64,000 bases of DNA. It comes from Mesostigma viride. Lineage: Eukaryota > Streptophyta > Mesostigmatophyceae > Mesostigmatales > Mesostigmataceae. The notes under the pieces are model-generated. The model searched no databases. It saw only the letters and a list, made by a program, of their open reading frames with translations, and was not told where the DNA came from. A program made the translations under genes and the position numbers. Positions 10,917-20,559 of this stretch are shown here, piece after piece (the stretch's first letter is position 1; every line of letters starts with the position of its first letter). The DNA lies in NCBI GenBank assembly GCA_009746045.1, contig RPFO01000090.1, positions 1,332,689 through 1,396,688 on the forward strand, in the 5' to 3' direction.

Positions 10917-12762
10917 GCTCGGAGAAGGAAGAGGTTTACGAGGAGGAAGAGGGGGAGGAGGAAGAGGGGGAGGAGGATATTGCTGAGGGGCACCCGCCCG
11001 GGGTGGGTGGGGGGCAGGCGGAGGGGGAGAAAGGGGATGGGGATGGGGAGGAGGGAGGGGGGGGGGGAGAGGGACGGGGGAGGAGATGGAAGGGGAGGGA
11101 AAAAGCGCAGTCGGGATGATGGAGGCTCGCGGGAGGAGACAATGGGGGGGATGAAGACAAAAGGGGGGGAGGTAAGCGCCAGCGTGCTGGTGAAGGAGAC
11201 TCGAGGCCTGTCGTTGGAAACGCCGGCGGGCGTATCTGTGATGAGGAGGGGGATCGCCAGCGGGAGGGAGGCTCGCGGCCTGTTACTGGAAACGCCGGCG
11301 GGCGTATCTGTGATGAGGAGGGGGATCGCCAGCAGGAAGGAGGCTCGCGGCCTGTTACTGGAAACGCCGGCGGGCGTATCTGTGATGAGGATGGGGATCG
11401 CCAGCAGGAAGCAGGCTCGCGGCCTGTTACTGGTAGCGCCGGCGGGCGTTCCCGATTTACGGGAGGCGGTCGTGTCCAACAGGTGGGAATGAGGCCTCGT
11501 CAGGATTCATGGGGACCCCCGGTTGAGGGGACCCCCGCCCTCGCCTCGGTTTCTTTGGGTCTGGGTGACGATCCCGTACCGTCGTCAGGAAGGACGGTTG
11601 TGATGACTTTGCCCCCCCGCTCGACGGGGATGGAGCAATGCCCGAACACGATACTGCTGAATGAGGATGACGATCCGGAGCCGTCGGCTGACACGGATTT
11701 TGTTGCGAGCACCCCACTGCAGAAGAGGGTATTGGAGGCTCGTAACGTGGAGGGTCCGCCGAAAGTCTCAGGTGGAGGGCCGGCGTTTGCCGGATTGATG
11801 CGCCCGACTGAGGTGGTCGATGTTGAGGCGCCGCCAGGGACATCGGCCGGACACTATACCGCATTGATGGAGCCCTTCGATCGACCAAGGATGCCCTTCC
11901 ACGCTCCAACGGTACATTCGGCCGGTAAATTTCATTTTCAATAAACGAGTTTAATAAGTACCTTAATATATATTTCTACATAAGTTTTTTTGCATCAGTC
12001 CATGGCTTCATTGATTTCTCACACGACCCTTCCGTATTCATGTTAATTGGCATGTGCTTACGTGCAGGGAAAGGCGAAGAAGAAACTCCAGTTCGGTTTC
12101 CCCGTGGATCCGCGTCTGGGACTGTGTCCAGAGAGGCCGGCCGTGTTGTTGGCCAGGCCGCGGTCGGCGAACCAGTTGCACAACCGGGGGCGGGAGGGGA
12201 CGAGCTCCCACCCAACGCACCAACTCACGCACCAGCCTTACCGTGCGGTCAGCCAGAAAAAACGTACGAAGAGTTGATGGCAGAGGCGGCGGCTGCGCAG
12301 GGGCAGAAGGCAAAACGTCGGGGAGGGGGCAGGCGAGGGGCGGGGCAGGAGACGGAGGGTGCCGACGAACCTGCACAGCCGCAGAAGGGTGGTGGTCAGG
12401 GCAGAGATGCGACGGCCGAAAACCGAATCAGGGACGTTCGGCCGGACGTCCGGATGCGCTTTATGGATGGCGCGAAACTGAGTCGCGGAGGTTGGAGTTC
12501 GAAATGGGTAGACGAGGTGTGCATAAACTGGGAGCACAAGTACCCCAAGAAGGAAGATTTTCCGCTCTTTGGCACCCTCCTGGGCAAAGAGAGGGAGAAG
12601 GTGGTGTTCAGATGGTTTGATGAAGGGCACGACCTCGGTTGGAGTAATGAGTGCGAGCAAAAGTTTCGTTTCCCTCTGAAGTTCGCTAGAGAACATGTTA
12701 CTCTCCTGAAGGAAGGCGCCAGCTGGGACAACATTCCTTCATATCGACCTGGCAAGCGATGA
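5756..12762 (+). CDS. Large 8-exon hypothetical protein (about 1,827 aa)
   Basis: Proposed exons: 5756-6430, 6552-6608, 6736-6816, 6941-7447, 7890-9075, 9332-11171, 11483-11924, 12068-12762. All introns are GT-AG; the first six are phase 0 and the last phase 1, and the frame stays open apart from three breaks at G runs (8513-8519 and 9005-9010 each one G short, 11057-11067 one G too many). The ATG follows GTTGCAG. Residues 1-440 are low-complexity, rich in Gly, Pro and Glu, with a Lys-rich helical segment near 300-440. Residues 441-1330 are the most gene-like part (for instance LPTWWQIREQK across the exon 5/6 junction, and FWRVIVTATRAIILTLRDLP). A run of about 17 Asp plus Glu-rich sequence is near 1345-1400; the C-terminus contains KWVDEVCINWEHKYPKKEDF. 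I recognise no domain. Alternative: two or three adjacent genes, since TGA at 8529-8531 overlaps ATG at 8528. Confidence 0.6.
6871..6892 (+). other. 22-bp palindrome in intron 3 of the large gene
   Basis: Left half AGTTACGAC, centre GGCC, right half GGCGTTTCT. Including flanks, AGAG and CTCT also pair outside it. It lies 48 bases before the acceptor AG (6939-6940) of exon 4. Confidence 0.8.
7448..7889 (+). repeat. Intron built from three ~151-bp units, each with palindrome and donor copy
   Basis: Intron 4 of the large gene consists of three units of 151-152 bp. The palindromes lie at 7504-7525, 7655-7676 and 7807-7828 (left half GGTTGCGAC, centre GGCC, right half GGCGTTTCT). Each unit begins with a copy of the exon end plus donor: GGGAATGAGGTAAGT (real, 7439-7453), GGAAATGAGCCAAGT (near 7592, donor lost) and GGGAACGAGGTAAGT (near 7742, donor intact). 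Each ends with a CCTGATTT... acceptor-like tract, of which only the last ends in CAG. Confidence 0.88.
8513..9010 (+). other. Two G-run frame breaks in exon 5
   Basis: At the G7 run 8513-8519 and the G6 run 9005-9010 the open frame of the large gene is lost; one more G at each would restore a single continuous frame through the exon into the correctly phased donor at 9076. The second break is convincing because the restored frame reads LPTWWQIREQK into exon 6. Both are homopolymers, so consensus error is the simplest cause; true mutation or slippage decoding are alternatives. Confidence 0.65.
9084..9241 (+). repeat. Three palindromes in ~68-bp units inside intron 5
   Basis: Copies at 9084-9105, 9153-9174 and 9220-9241, spacing 69 and 67. 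Left half GGTTGCGAC or AGATGCGAC, centre CGCC, right half GGCGTTTCT. The units also share TATGCCAT and a following TATAAG. In the AGAT versions an extra outer pair (A3 with T20) is formed. The array occupies most of the 256-base intron between exons 5 and 6 of the large gene. Confidence 0.88.
10867..10915 (+). repeat. (GAT)n trinucleotide run coding poly-Asp
   Basis: About sixteen GAT repeats inside exon 6 of the large gene encode an aspartate run, followed by GAG-rich sequence coding glutamates. This makes a strongly acidic tail region. Confidence 0.95.
11216..11453 (-). repeat. Four 72-bp units with the palindrome in reverse orientation
   Basis: Units with exact 72-base spacing; the palindrome lies at 11216-11237, 11288-11309, 11360-11381 and 11432-11453. 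Read on the minus strand it is AGATACGCC, CGCC, GGCGTTTCC; the last copy has diverged. The array lies within the proposed intron 11172-11482 of the large gene. Because 72 is a multiple of three and no stop interrupts, it could also be read as 24-residue repeats (ETPAGVSVM...), so coding use is not excluded. Confidence 0.88.
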
Positions 12763-13300
12763 TGGGCGAGGACTTTGCACGAAATCGCGTTTTGCACGTA
12801 ATTGCCCACCGCAACGTGGAGAAATGCAGATGTACATAGTAGTTGGATCAGTTACCGTGACTTTGGGCAGTTTAGTAGTTGGGGTGACGTGTCCAATGTA
12901 TATATGGTGGGGCGCGTCCAAGGGGGTCCACGCTGATTGAGCACTTGCATGTGTTCTTTCAACATATTCGGACATGTATGAAATGAATAAATTGTTTGGA
13001 CGATTGCAAATTGATTGATTGAAGAATGAGATACCATTAATAATTGAAAAATGTAAAACCTCATTGTGAATTTGTACTTCAAACTTTCACATGCATGCCC
13101 CAAATTGTGCATTTGTGCAGGTTTTAATTATGAGAAGTAGCATTTCTCTACAAATATTGAGAAATTTAGGGGCACTTGGGGTTGTTGGCCATGTTCATTC
13201 ATGATAAAATGGACTTTTTATGCTGTAAAATCATATTCCACTAGTCCAAAACGCTGCTTTCATGACGTCAAAAGTACCAGCAATGGCCCTAGGTTGGAGC
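12763..13300. other. AT-rich spacer, nothing recognised
   Basis: After the stop of the large gene the base composition falls to AT-rich (AATAAATTG near 12985, several TTGATTGATTG-like stretches). No ORF, repeat family or terminal repeat is visible. It marks the right edge of the palindrome-bearing block. Confidence 0.6.
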
Positions 13301-13304
13301 AGTA

Positions 13305-13910
13305 GATGTTGGGGACGCCCTTGGGAGCATATGTAACACATAATAGCCCTGAGAAAGGGGCATCTATGGGTTTGTAATACAATCAGGGCTACAACCTGCA
13401 GGTGGAGGATGTACAACTGTCACCTGCTCTGGGTGCACAAGGTGCACCTGCACCGCCATGATGGTTCATGCCTCCTTAACAAGCACAGGCACCCAGAGGG
13501 GGCTTGAGGAGAGGGCCTAGAAGGCCTGCATGACATATATTATGGGGTGGAGGGTATGTGGCTAGGCTATAGCTGGTGTACACATGGCATCTCAGCAGAG
13601 AGTAACTCCCTGCATATGAGGCATCGCATGGCTAAATTCTTAATGCATCATCCATGGGAGGTCCCATTGTAGGCTGGGCGCGGCTAAATACTGAAAGCAT
13701 CATCCATGGGGGCCATTATGGGCGCACATGCGCGTGGGCCACTTGCAAAGGCTAAGCCTATCTAATCTACACTACTGGTATATTCCCTAGTCTGGGGTGG
13801 CAGGAGGGGCCTGCCAGGGCTTGTGGTCAACGTGGATGACCGCCCCCCTCCAGTATACCGGCTTCCCCCCTGCACGCTGCCGGAGCTGAAGGTAGGTCGG
13901 CCATAGCTCG
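13305..13910. repeat. Interspersed repeat, copy 1 (empty site)
   Basis: This stretch is nearly identical to 29530-30002 joined to 30730-30908. It lacks the two insertions present in that copy, so it serves as an empty site: the sequence at 13546-13557 lacks the short element at 29762-29811, and 13728-13739 lacks the LINE at 30003-30717. Its right end overlaps the LINE ORF1 remnant on the minus strand. Confidence 0.88.
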
Positions 13911-15142
13911 CGTCGCCGCTGTTGCTGGGCCAGGGTCAAGTCGTCGTCCAGCGTGAAGCGAGTCTCCGAGAGCTTGAATCTTGCGGCATTTAAGGAACGC
14001 CAGCTTGTCCGTCATGTACTTAAAGGTGAGGAGCACGGGTGCCGGGCCAGCCTTCCCCCGCGCGCGGGGGAGGCGGACAGCCGACATGTCCAGCTCACCA
14101 GTGAGTAACATGGGGGCAAGAATGGCGCGCTTAACTGCCTCAAGGAGACTCGTGGAGGTCTCACCTGCCGGCTGGTCGAAGTGCTTGACGATGACATTGT
14201 GGCTGCGCTTGTCGAGCTCGGCCGCCTCGCGAAGGTCGAGGGCTTGTTGCTTGAGTTGTGCCGCGATGGTGGAGGTGGTGGAGGTGGTATGATGCTTAAG
14301 CAAGTCCGCCCAGGTGGAGGGAACATCACTGGCCGGGCCAGCAGGTGCCGGCTGGGCAGCGATTTCCTGCACCGCTTGGGCGGTGAGGCCGGCGGTGTCA
14401 TGCAAGCTCTCAAGGGCGGTGGCGGTGGCTTGAAGGCGTTGGTCGAGGTCGAGGAGCTGGGCTTTGATGTCGGCAGTGAAGGTGGAAACGGCGGTGGAGG
14501 TGGAGGCGGCGGCGGTGGAAATGTGAGGAAGTTCAGCAGTCAGCGTGCCGCTGATTGCTGAAATGTCGGCAGCAAGGGGGTCACGTGCTGCTGAAAGGCT
14601 TCCGCGAGGATGGAACGAAGGGTGGGGGCGGTGACGGTTGCAGCCCAGATCTCGCCGTCGGAGCGCTGGAGAAGGGAGTTGAGGATGGCGTGCTGGAGTT
14701 CGGGGCGGGGGATGTTTCCGGGCAGCGGGAGGGGGAGCCATCGGCGGCCGTCCGGGAGGAGGAGGCGACGGTTGGAGTGGAGATGGTGGCACAGGTCGTA
14801 AAGCGAAGCGTAATCCCCGAAGAAGATGCAGCGCATAGCATCGGTCGGAGACGGGTTGGCCCAGTCGTAATCGTCGACCTTGAAACGCCGGGGCCGAAAG
14901 CTCGGTTCTGAGGGGCGTGAAGACCCTCCTGTTTGGTCGGCTGAGCGGGTGCGCTTGGGGTCAGGCGATGCAGATGGCGAGGCGTTAAGTCCGGGAGGTT
15001 GCTGGACGACCACCAGTGCACGGCTAGTGTCATCGCCGCCTGCCGGACCTGATGGCGAAGCTGCAGCCGGAGCTGCAGACGTAGTTTCATTGCCGAGCGC
15101 AGCCGCCAGGCTGCGTTGCGTCGAGGCGCGTTTGTTCGCCAT
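13827..15142 (-). pseudogene. LINE ORF1 remnant (coiled coil plus nucleic-acid-binding type)
   Basis: Begins MANKRASTQRSLAAALGNET at 15142 and runs open to about 14577, where a C5 run shifts the frame. The continuation (AADISAISGTLTAEL ... ADIKAQLLDLDQRLQATATALES) is a coiled coil, followed by a segment like the RRM-type ORF1 core (RSHNVIVKHFDQ ... VLLTFKYMTDKLAFLKCRK). A second frame shift near 13960 leads to LAQQQRRRELWPTYLQLRQR and PVYWRGAVIHVD, typical of the C-terminal part of non-LTR ORF1 proteins. It is truncated after that. ORF1 proteins bind the element's RNA. Head-to-head with the ORF2 fragment at 15237, so the two are separate insertions. Confidence 0.75.
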
Positions 15143-15236
15143 ATATTGCGTAATAGCGTCGGAAAATTATATCAGCATGTGCGTCTTAGAAAGACGAAGC
15201 GATTGTGATATTCACGGCTAAATTCGGTGCTCAAAC

Positions 15237-16172
15237 GTGAAAGTTATGAGCTCCGACAGCCATGGCTACCTCGTGGCCGGAATTGTGTTGTCATCGAGCC
15301 TGCCATGGTTCCTGAGACGACTCTTAGACGATGCCGAGGTCAACTACCCTCCTTCAGGCCGCTTCAAGCTGCTCGGCAGTTGGCTTCCCGACTGCGAGGA
15401 CGACATGACGACACGGATCGGCATGGCGTGGGCGCACCTCCATGACCACGGCCGCTGGTGGAGCAACCCCGCCCTACCCCGGATCGTCAAGCGTGACCTC
15501 TTGAAGGTCGTCATTCTGACGATCCTGACCTACGGCGCCGAGACCTGGACACTGACGCAGGAGCTGGAGCAACGACTCGACGGCGCCGTCACCAAGATGC
15601 TGCGCAAGGCCCTTAACATCCCCTTTGGTTTGCACATTAGTAATGAGGATTTGTACGCTGATTTGCCCTATGTTTCCCACATTATTAGGCACAGTCGCCT
15701 GGGCCTAGCCGGGCACCTGGCCCGCACAGATCAGGTAGATACATCAGATAGCCTAGCTGGCACCAAGCCCGCCCAGCCTGGGCGATATGTCCTCACCTTG
15801 CGTGCCCCCGGCCGCGCGCGGCAGGGCCGCCACCCGTGGACTTTTCGTGATAGACTCGGCATGGACATGTGCTACACTAGACGTGACGGGCTCACACCCG
15901 GGCAGCCTCCTGGTTTGTCTGTAATATGGAGGCAGATGGTGCGCAAGGATAGATGGCAAGTAGTGATGAAGGAGACCACCCCCAAGCCTGTGGGGGCTCC
16001 GCGTGTGACCAAGTATGGCATTCATAGCGATTCGGGCCGCGGTGCCCACACCCCTGTAACTAGGACCTAGATAGCTTAATTACACCATCCATTCCATCCC
16101 ATGTTCCCCTCCCACTGAGGACTTATGCTCACGTGACGCAGTCACGTGTCTATTAATCAATTAATTAATTAA
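15237..16172 (+). mobile_element. LINE ORF2 3' part, 5'-truncated, with tail
   Basis: An open frame to 16070 codes the region after the reverse transcriptase of a non-LTR element: LKVVILTILTYGAETWTL, then LDGAVTKMLRKALNI, IIRHSRLGLAGHLARTDQV and IWRQMVRKDRWQVVMKE. The LTYGAE(T/A)W and GHLART motifs are shared with 30003-30585 here and are typical of plant and algal LINE C-termini. The 3' UTR includes a GACTTATGCTCACGTGACGC-like block and an (AATT)n tail at about 16154-16172. The reverse transcriptase itself is missing. Confidence 0.85.
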
Positions 16173-16933
16173 TTGCGTGCCTCGCCAAGGTCCTTCTAGT
16201 GCCAGTAGGTGTTGAGCGTGCGTAGCCTGGCCCAGGCCAGGCCGATGCGGGTGTTATCATGATGCGTGTTGATGATGCGTGTTATCATGGCGTTCATCTA
16301 TTCATTTTTCTACTGTTTGCTCGTGTTGCTTATCTTTCTATCCTTACCAATACCTTTATTGTGCAGTTCTATATAACTTTTTGTTCTCATCCTAATTTCG
16401 CCATTCAATTCCAACTCTTCTATATCCACATCTCAGCTATAGGACAGATGGCATAGCGCCGTGCCGTATCACGTGAGTGAGTGCTTAGTTTTCTTTACAG
16501 GTGTAACTGGGCTTATTCTGGTCATGTGTGCACAGGGCTTTTGGCACGCCAAGTCCACCAAAGGGTTTTAAAAGCTGATGAACAGAAATGGGCTGCGATT
16601 TGCGAAAAGCATGAACCGCAGGGCCTGCATGCAGCCAGTCGAGCCATGCCTGGCCCTCCACGGAAAGCCAGTCGGTGCCAAGCGCACATGAGCGTAGAAT
16701 GTAAGCACGTAAAGGCATGCACATGCATGATGGGCATGTCCTAGGGAAAACTACCAAACTATTGCAAACCAGCTGTCCATCACAGCCCAATCCAGCATAG
16801 AAAAAGAGTACTGCAGTCCTTAATTGTTATCATGCTAACATCAGCAGTAGCTCAAGCGGGTATTTTCTTGGCTCCAACAACCGTCGCACTTGGGAGCTTG
16901 GTCATGACCGTCCTGATGGACATCACGATTTGA
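16173..16933. other. Spacer with a LINE fragment
   Basis: No gene. About 16575-16640 resembles the LINE C-terminal sequence coding EKWAAICDKH..PEG seen at 26674-26720, here degenerate. The rest is unremarkable and lies downstream of the LRR gene's stop. Confidence 0.5.
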
Positions 16934-18706
16934 TTACATCCAACAACCATACCACAGTATACCGCGCATGTTCTTTTGCAGATCCTGGCTGAAAAACGTC
17001 ACACCAGACTCGTCCACGTCCACATATTGCAGATCCTTGCAGTGCTTTGCGAGCTGCGTCACGCTGGCATCCTTCACGCGGCGGCAACCGCTCACCCTCA
17101 GCGCCTGCAAGCGGGGGCAGTTCTTGGCCACCAGACGGACCGTCTTGTCCGAGATGTCGTCGCAGGCCGATAGATCCAGCACCCGCAACGCGGAATCCTT
17201 GGTCTCCACAAGGGGCGCCACGTCCGCATCCGAAAGATCGTCGCAATCGGCCCGGAAAACGCGCAGCCGCGGACAGCATCGGGCGATGGCCTCAATAGCC
17301 GGCCGCTTGACAAAATCGTACACACCGCTCACGTCGAGATGCTCTAACTTCCGGCACCCGTTTGCCAGGGCTATCAGGCCCTCCCCGCCAGCATGGGACA
17401 TCGCCAAGTCCACGTACCGTAGCTCGGGACACCCGGAGGCGACGGCTTTTAGGCCGGCAGCCGTGATTTTTGTGTGGCTGACAATCAACTCCTGTAGCCC
17501 CGAGCAGCTTGCCGCCACCCGGGAAATGCCGACATCTGTCAACAACTTGCACTCTGTGACGGCCAGGTGGCGCAGCCGCGTGCAGCCCCTCGCCACCTCT
17601 GCGATTCCCTCATCCGTCACCCGTTGCCAGTCGCTCACATCGAGGTACTCGAGCTGTTTACAGCCTGCGAGAACCGCGATGCCCCCCCCCCTGGTGTCCG
17701 GCGCGTCCGCCCCAGCCAGGCTTCGCAGAATCAGCGGGACCGTGCACCGCCCCAGCCCTAGATCCAGGTGGCGGAGCCTTGGGCACGTTGTCGCCAGCGC
17801 GGAGATGCCCTCGTCGCGGATGCCCGCGCCCCCCGCGTCCAGTCGTGTCAACCGCGGGCAGCACTCCGCGATGCGCTTGATGCTTGCATCCGTGACGCGC
17901 TTGCAGTTTGCGACACCCAAAGTCTCCAACGCGGGGCAGTGCGCCGCCACCTGTGCGATGGCGGCGTCGCTGGCGTTGGCACCGACCGCCAGCTGACGCA
18001 GGCGCGGGCAGTTTTGGGCCACGGCGGTCACACCAGCGTCTGTCACGAGGGTCTCGTCCACAGACAGCGCGACGAGCTGGCGGCAGTGCTTGGCCACCGA
18101 CACGAGGCTGGCATCTGACACACGCTTGCAGTTGGTGACCACCAGCCTCTGCAAGCCGGGGCACGACGCTGCGACAGCTTGGATCGCTGCATCCCCAATT
18201 TGGGTGGCCGCCACGTTCAGAGATTCCAGGCCCTGGCACGCCCCCGCGATGGCCAGCACACCGCCATCTGTCACGCCCGAACAGCGGGCCACGCTCAGGT
18301 GCTTGAGTCCCTTGCACATGGCGGCAATGTCCTCGAGGGCCGCGCCGAGCTTGGTGCCCTTGGTTTCCATTTCCATCAAGGACAAAGACTCCCACTCCTC
18401 GACGCCGTAGAAGGGGTCCGCGATTGGCTCGCGCAGCTCCATGCTCAAGACCTGGAGGTTGGGGCACTTGCGCAGCAGCCACGACAGGGCACCGGTACCC
18501 GGCTCGCGGCCCCCGCGCTGCAGATCCTCGCCAAACAGCTCAGTTACACCCAGGAGAGATGTATCCACCGCGACCAGGAAAGCTTTGGAGGTCCGCCGCA
18601 GCCGCACACGGTCAGGGATGGGAAGCACCGCCATCAACTGGGTGGCAAGTCCAGGGACTTCCATCACCTGCTCCAGGGTCACCTTCTGGGACGAGCGGTT
18701 GCGCAT
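16934..18706 (-). CDS. F-box-like / Cys-containing leucine-rich-repeat protein (590 aa)
   Basis: A single uninterrupted frame from ATG at 18706 to a stop at 16934. Residues 10-50 (TLEQVMEVPGLATQLMAVL, VRLRRTSKAFLVAVD) resemble an F-box. From about residue 75 the protein is a string of about 18 leucine-rich repeats of the cysteine-containing type, each about 25 residues (pattern: CPxLxxLxVxxCxxVTDxxI..VA..C). The family (FBXL, AMN1, GRR1 type) supplies substrate-recognition subunits of SCF ubiquitin ligases. One repeat near 330-350 is irregular (DLGLGRCTVPLILRSLAGAD). The C-terminus (GVTFFSQDLQKNMRGILW) lies outside the repeats. No introns, unlike the other long genes here. Substrate unknown. 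Confidence 0.9.
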   Translation of the reverse strand: MRNRSSQKVTLEQVMEVPGLATQLMAVLPIPDRVRLRRTSKAFLVAVDTSLLGVTELFGEDLQRGGREPGTGALSWLLRKCPNLQVLSMELREPIADPFYGVEEWESLSLMEMETKGTKLGAALEDIAAMCKGLKHLSVARCSGVTDGGVLAIAGACQGLESLNVAATQIGDAAIQAVAASCPGLQRLVVTNCKRVSDASLVSVAKHCRQLVALSVDETLVTDAGVTAVAQNCPRLRQLAVGANASDAAIAQVAAHCPALETLGVANCKRVTDASIKRIAECCPRLTRLDAGGAGIRDEGISALATTCPRLRHLDLGLGRCTVPLILRSLAGADAPDTRGGGIAVLAGCKQLEYLDVSDWQRVTDEGIAEVARGCTRLRHLAVTECKLLTDVGISRVAASCSGLQELIVSHTKITAAGLKAVASGCPELRYVDLAMSHAGGEGLIALANGCRKLEHLDVSGVYDFVKRPAIEAIARCCPRLRVFRADCDDLSDADVAPLVETKDSALRVLDLSACDDISDKTVRLVAKNCPRLQALRVSGCRRVKDASVTQLAKHCKDLQYVDVDESGVTFFSQDLQKNMRGILWYGCWM

Positions 18707-20555
18707 GGTGACTGGCTGTTTCCGTCGCCGAGAATGAAGCTCGTCTGAGTCAGGCGGCTTCTAGAGGGACGGGCCAAAAGTGAATGCCCCGGCAAGACGG
18801 TACAACGGGTGGCTCCACCGATACAAAAATAACCCTTTGCAGACCCGCAGACGCCGCCTCTCTCACGAGGCAAAGTTCAATTGCTGCTTACACAGCTAGC
18901 AAACTGTTAGGAAGAGTTCTGGCGCGATACATGAGTCTAGCTGCATTAATTTGCAGCTACGTACGCGCAGCATCGTTCCAAGGCCGGTCCACGGTATGCG
19001 TACTTCAACAAACCTGCGCAAAAAGCACGCCGGGTCCACGAGGTAAATATCTACCTACCTTGGTGAGTGGGAGAGACGGGGAAGCCGGTTGAATTGCTCT
19101 TGCACTGTTGCGTGGATGAAGGGCGAGAGATGACGATCGAATCACGATCGTGACGACATTTCGCGCGCAAGTGAAATTTAGATTTTTATCTGCGAGATTT
19201 GAAACAGTTGGCGGGAAACCGGTCTTCTATCGTAGACTACTGGGGCTCAAAAATCAAGTTGGATTTTTATTTGAGCTTTTTACAGATCTGAAAAGTTGGG
19301 GTCCGAAAAATACAGATGGCTAGGCGTATATACAGATCTCTGCTGCCCATGTGCGGCGTGGGACACAACAACAACAACAACAACATACACAGATCTGTAC
19401 GTAAACTCCGACGTAATGCCTTGTACCGTCTTCGGGGGTCGAGGTGCAAGGCCGTGTTCACCGTTCAGTATTAGTACCTGGAAGCAAAATTCAGCCATGG
19501 CTACGAAAGCTAGAGAGGAATGTCAGCCGTATGACCTGCACACGAGGGTAATTAACCCAAAGAAATCAAGCCGACGTTAATCCTGCATCGGAGCGAGCAG
19601 AATAATTGCAAACACAAAAGCAATTGTGCGACAGACCAAAACAATATTGCCGCGTGCACTAGGCTCTGTATTCTGGTCACACCCACGTGCATTGGCTGCG
19701 TTGGATTAGGCGCCTTTACGAACTGAGTCGAGGGAAAACGCGAGGAGCGCCATCTAAGCAGTTGCTTGTCATGTCTATACGCCCGGGCATCTTATTTTCT
19801 GTCTACCATGCGCGTATTTTCCTTGGATGAATCAAACAGCTTTTGACATTTTAACGGCGACATTGAAGCCCGGCCACGACAATATAGCGCTGCTCAGAGC
19901 TTCGTTGCCGAGAAAGGTTTAAGAGGTGCTTTGTCCGGGAAGATAATGTAACTCTGCCTAGACCCCGATAGCTTTCAGCACGCGCATATTGCTTGAGGCA
20001 AGCGAGCCACGACGCCTGCAGGTGCTCCTGCCGAGGTGGAGACCTCCGAGAGCACGTGGATTAGGCTCATGCGTCAAAGCAGCATCGACCTTCATTCTCC
20101 TGGTGTGGAAAGTAACTTTTCAGGATTAACATATCTGAATGTTGATGGCCTGTGCATTTTCTGTCAATTGAGCAGCGATTGAAACCATGAGCCATGCAAG
20201 TGTAAGTTGCAGAATTCAGTTGATGAACCCAAGCCGGCCGGTAATGTGCAGAATTGATGAACCCAAATAATATGTGCAGATGTTTCGTCAAACTGGCTGT
20301 GTGCTAGTGCATGAACCGTGTAGGCCCTTGGCGTGTACTCACTTGCTGCAACCGTGCCCACAGCTGCTTGTCAATACACGCAGCAGGCACAATGACATTT
20401 GCCGCGAGATGAAACATTTAACTCCCCCACACCTTGCATTGTTGAGTCGTCATAGCCGGCCTGTGTCACGTGCGTAACGTTTTCGATATTGCGATTCATC
20501 CGTAACCGATTATATACTGGCGAGTGCGACTCTTAAAATATACCTTGTACCACGT
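18707..20555. other. Intergenic region upstream of the LRR gene
   Basis: No convincing gene on either strand. Near 18710-18870 is the presumed 5' UTR and promoter of the minus-strand LRR gene. A short (ACA)n run lies near 19367-19386. About 20215-20275 repeats the words TTGATGAACCCAA and GTGCAGAATT. Nothing else recognised. Confidence 0.5.
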
Positions 20556-20559
20556 GCAC

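Noticed and set aside
2137-12762. Calling the block an integrated virus or a large DNA transposon
   Set aside because: One-strand packing and unknown proteins are suggestive, but I see no capsid, polymerase, integrase or transposase motif and no terminal repeats.
15143-16070. Treating the ORF1 (minus) and ORF2 (plus) pieces as one LINE
   Set aside because: They are head-to-head, so they must be separate insertions or an inverted copy.
17658-18748. Long ORFs in other frames over the LRR gene
   Set aside because: Shadow frames of a GC-rich repeated coding sequence; only the 590-residue frame shows the LRR pattern.
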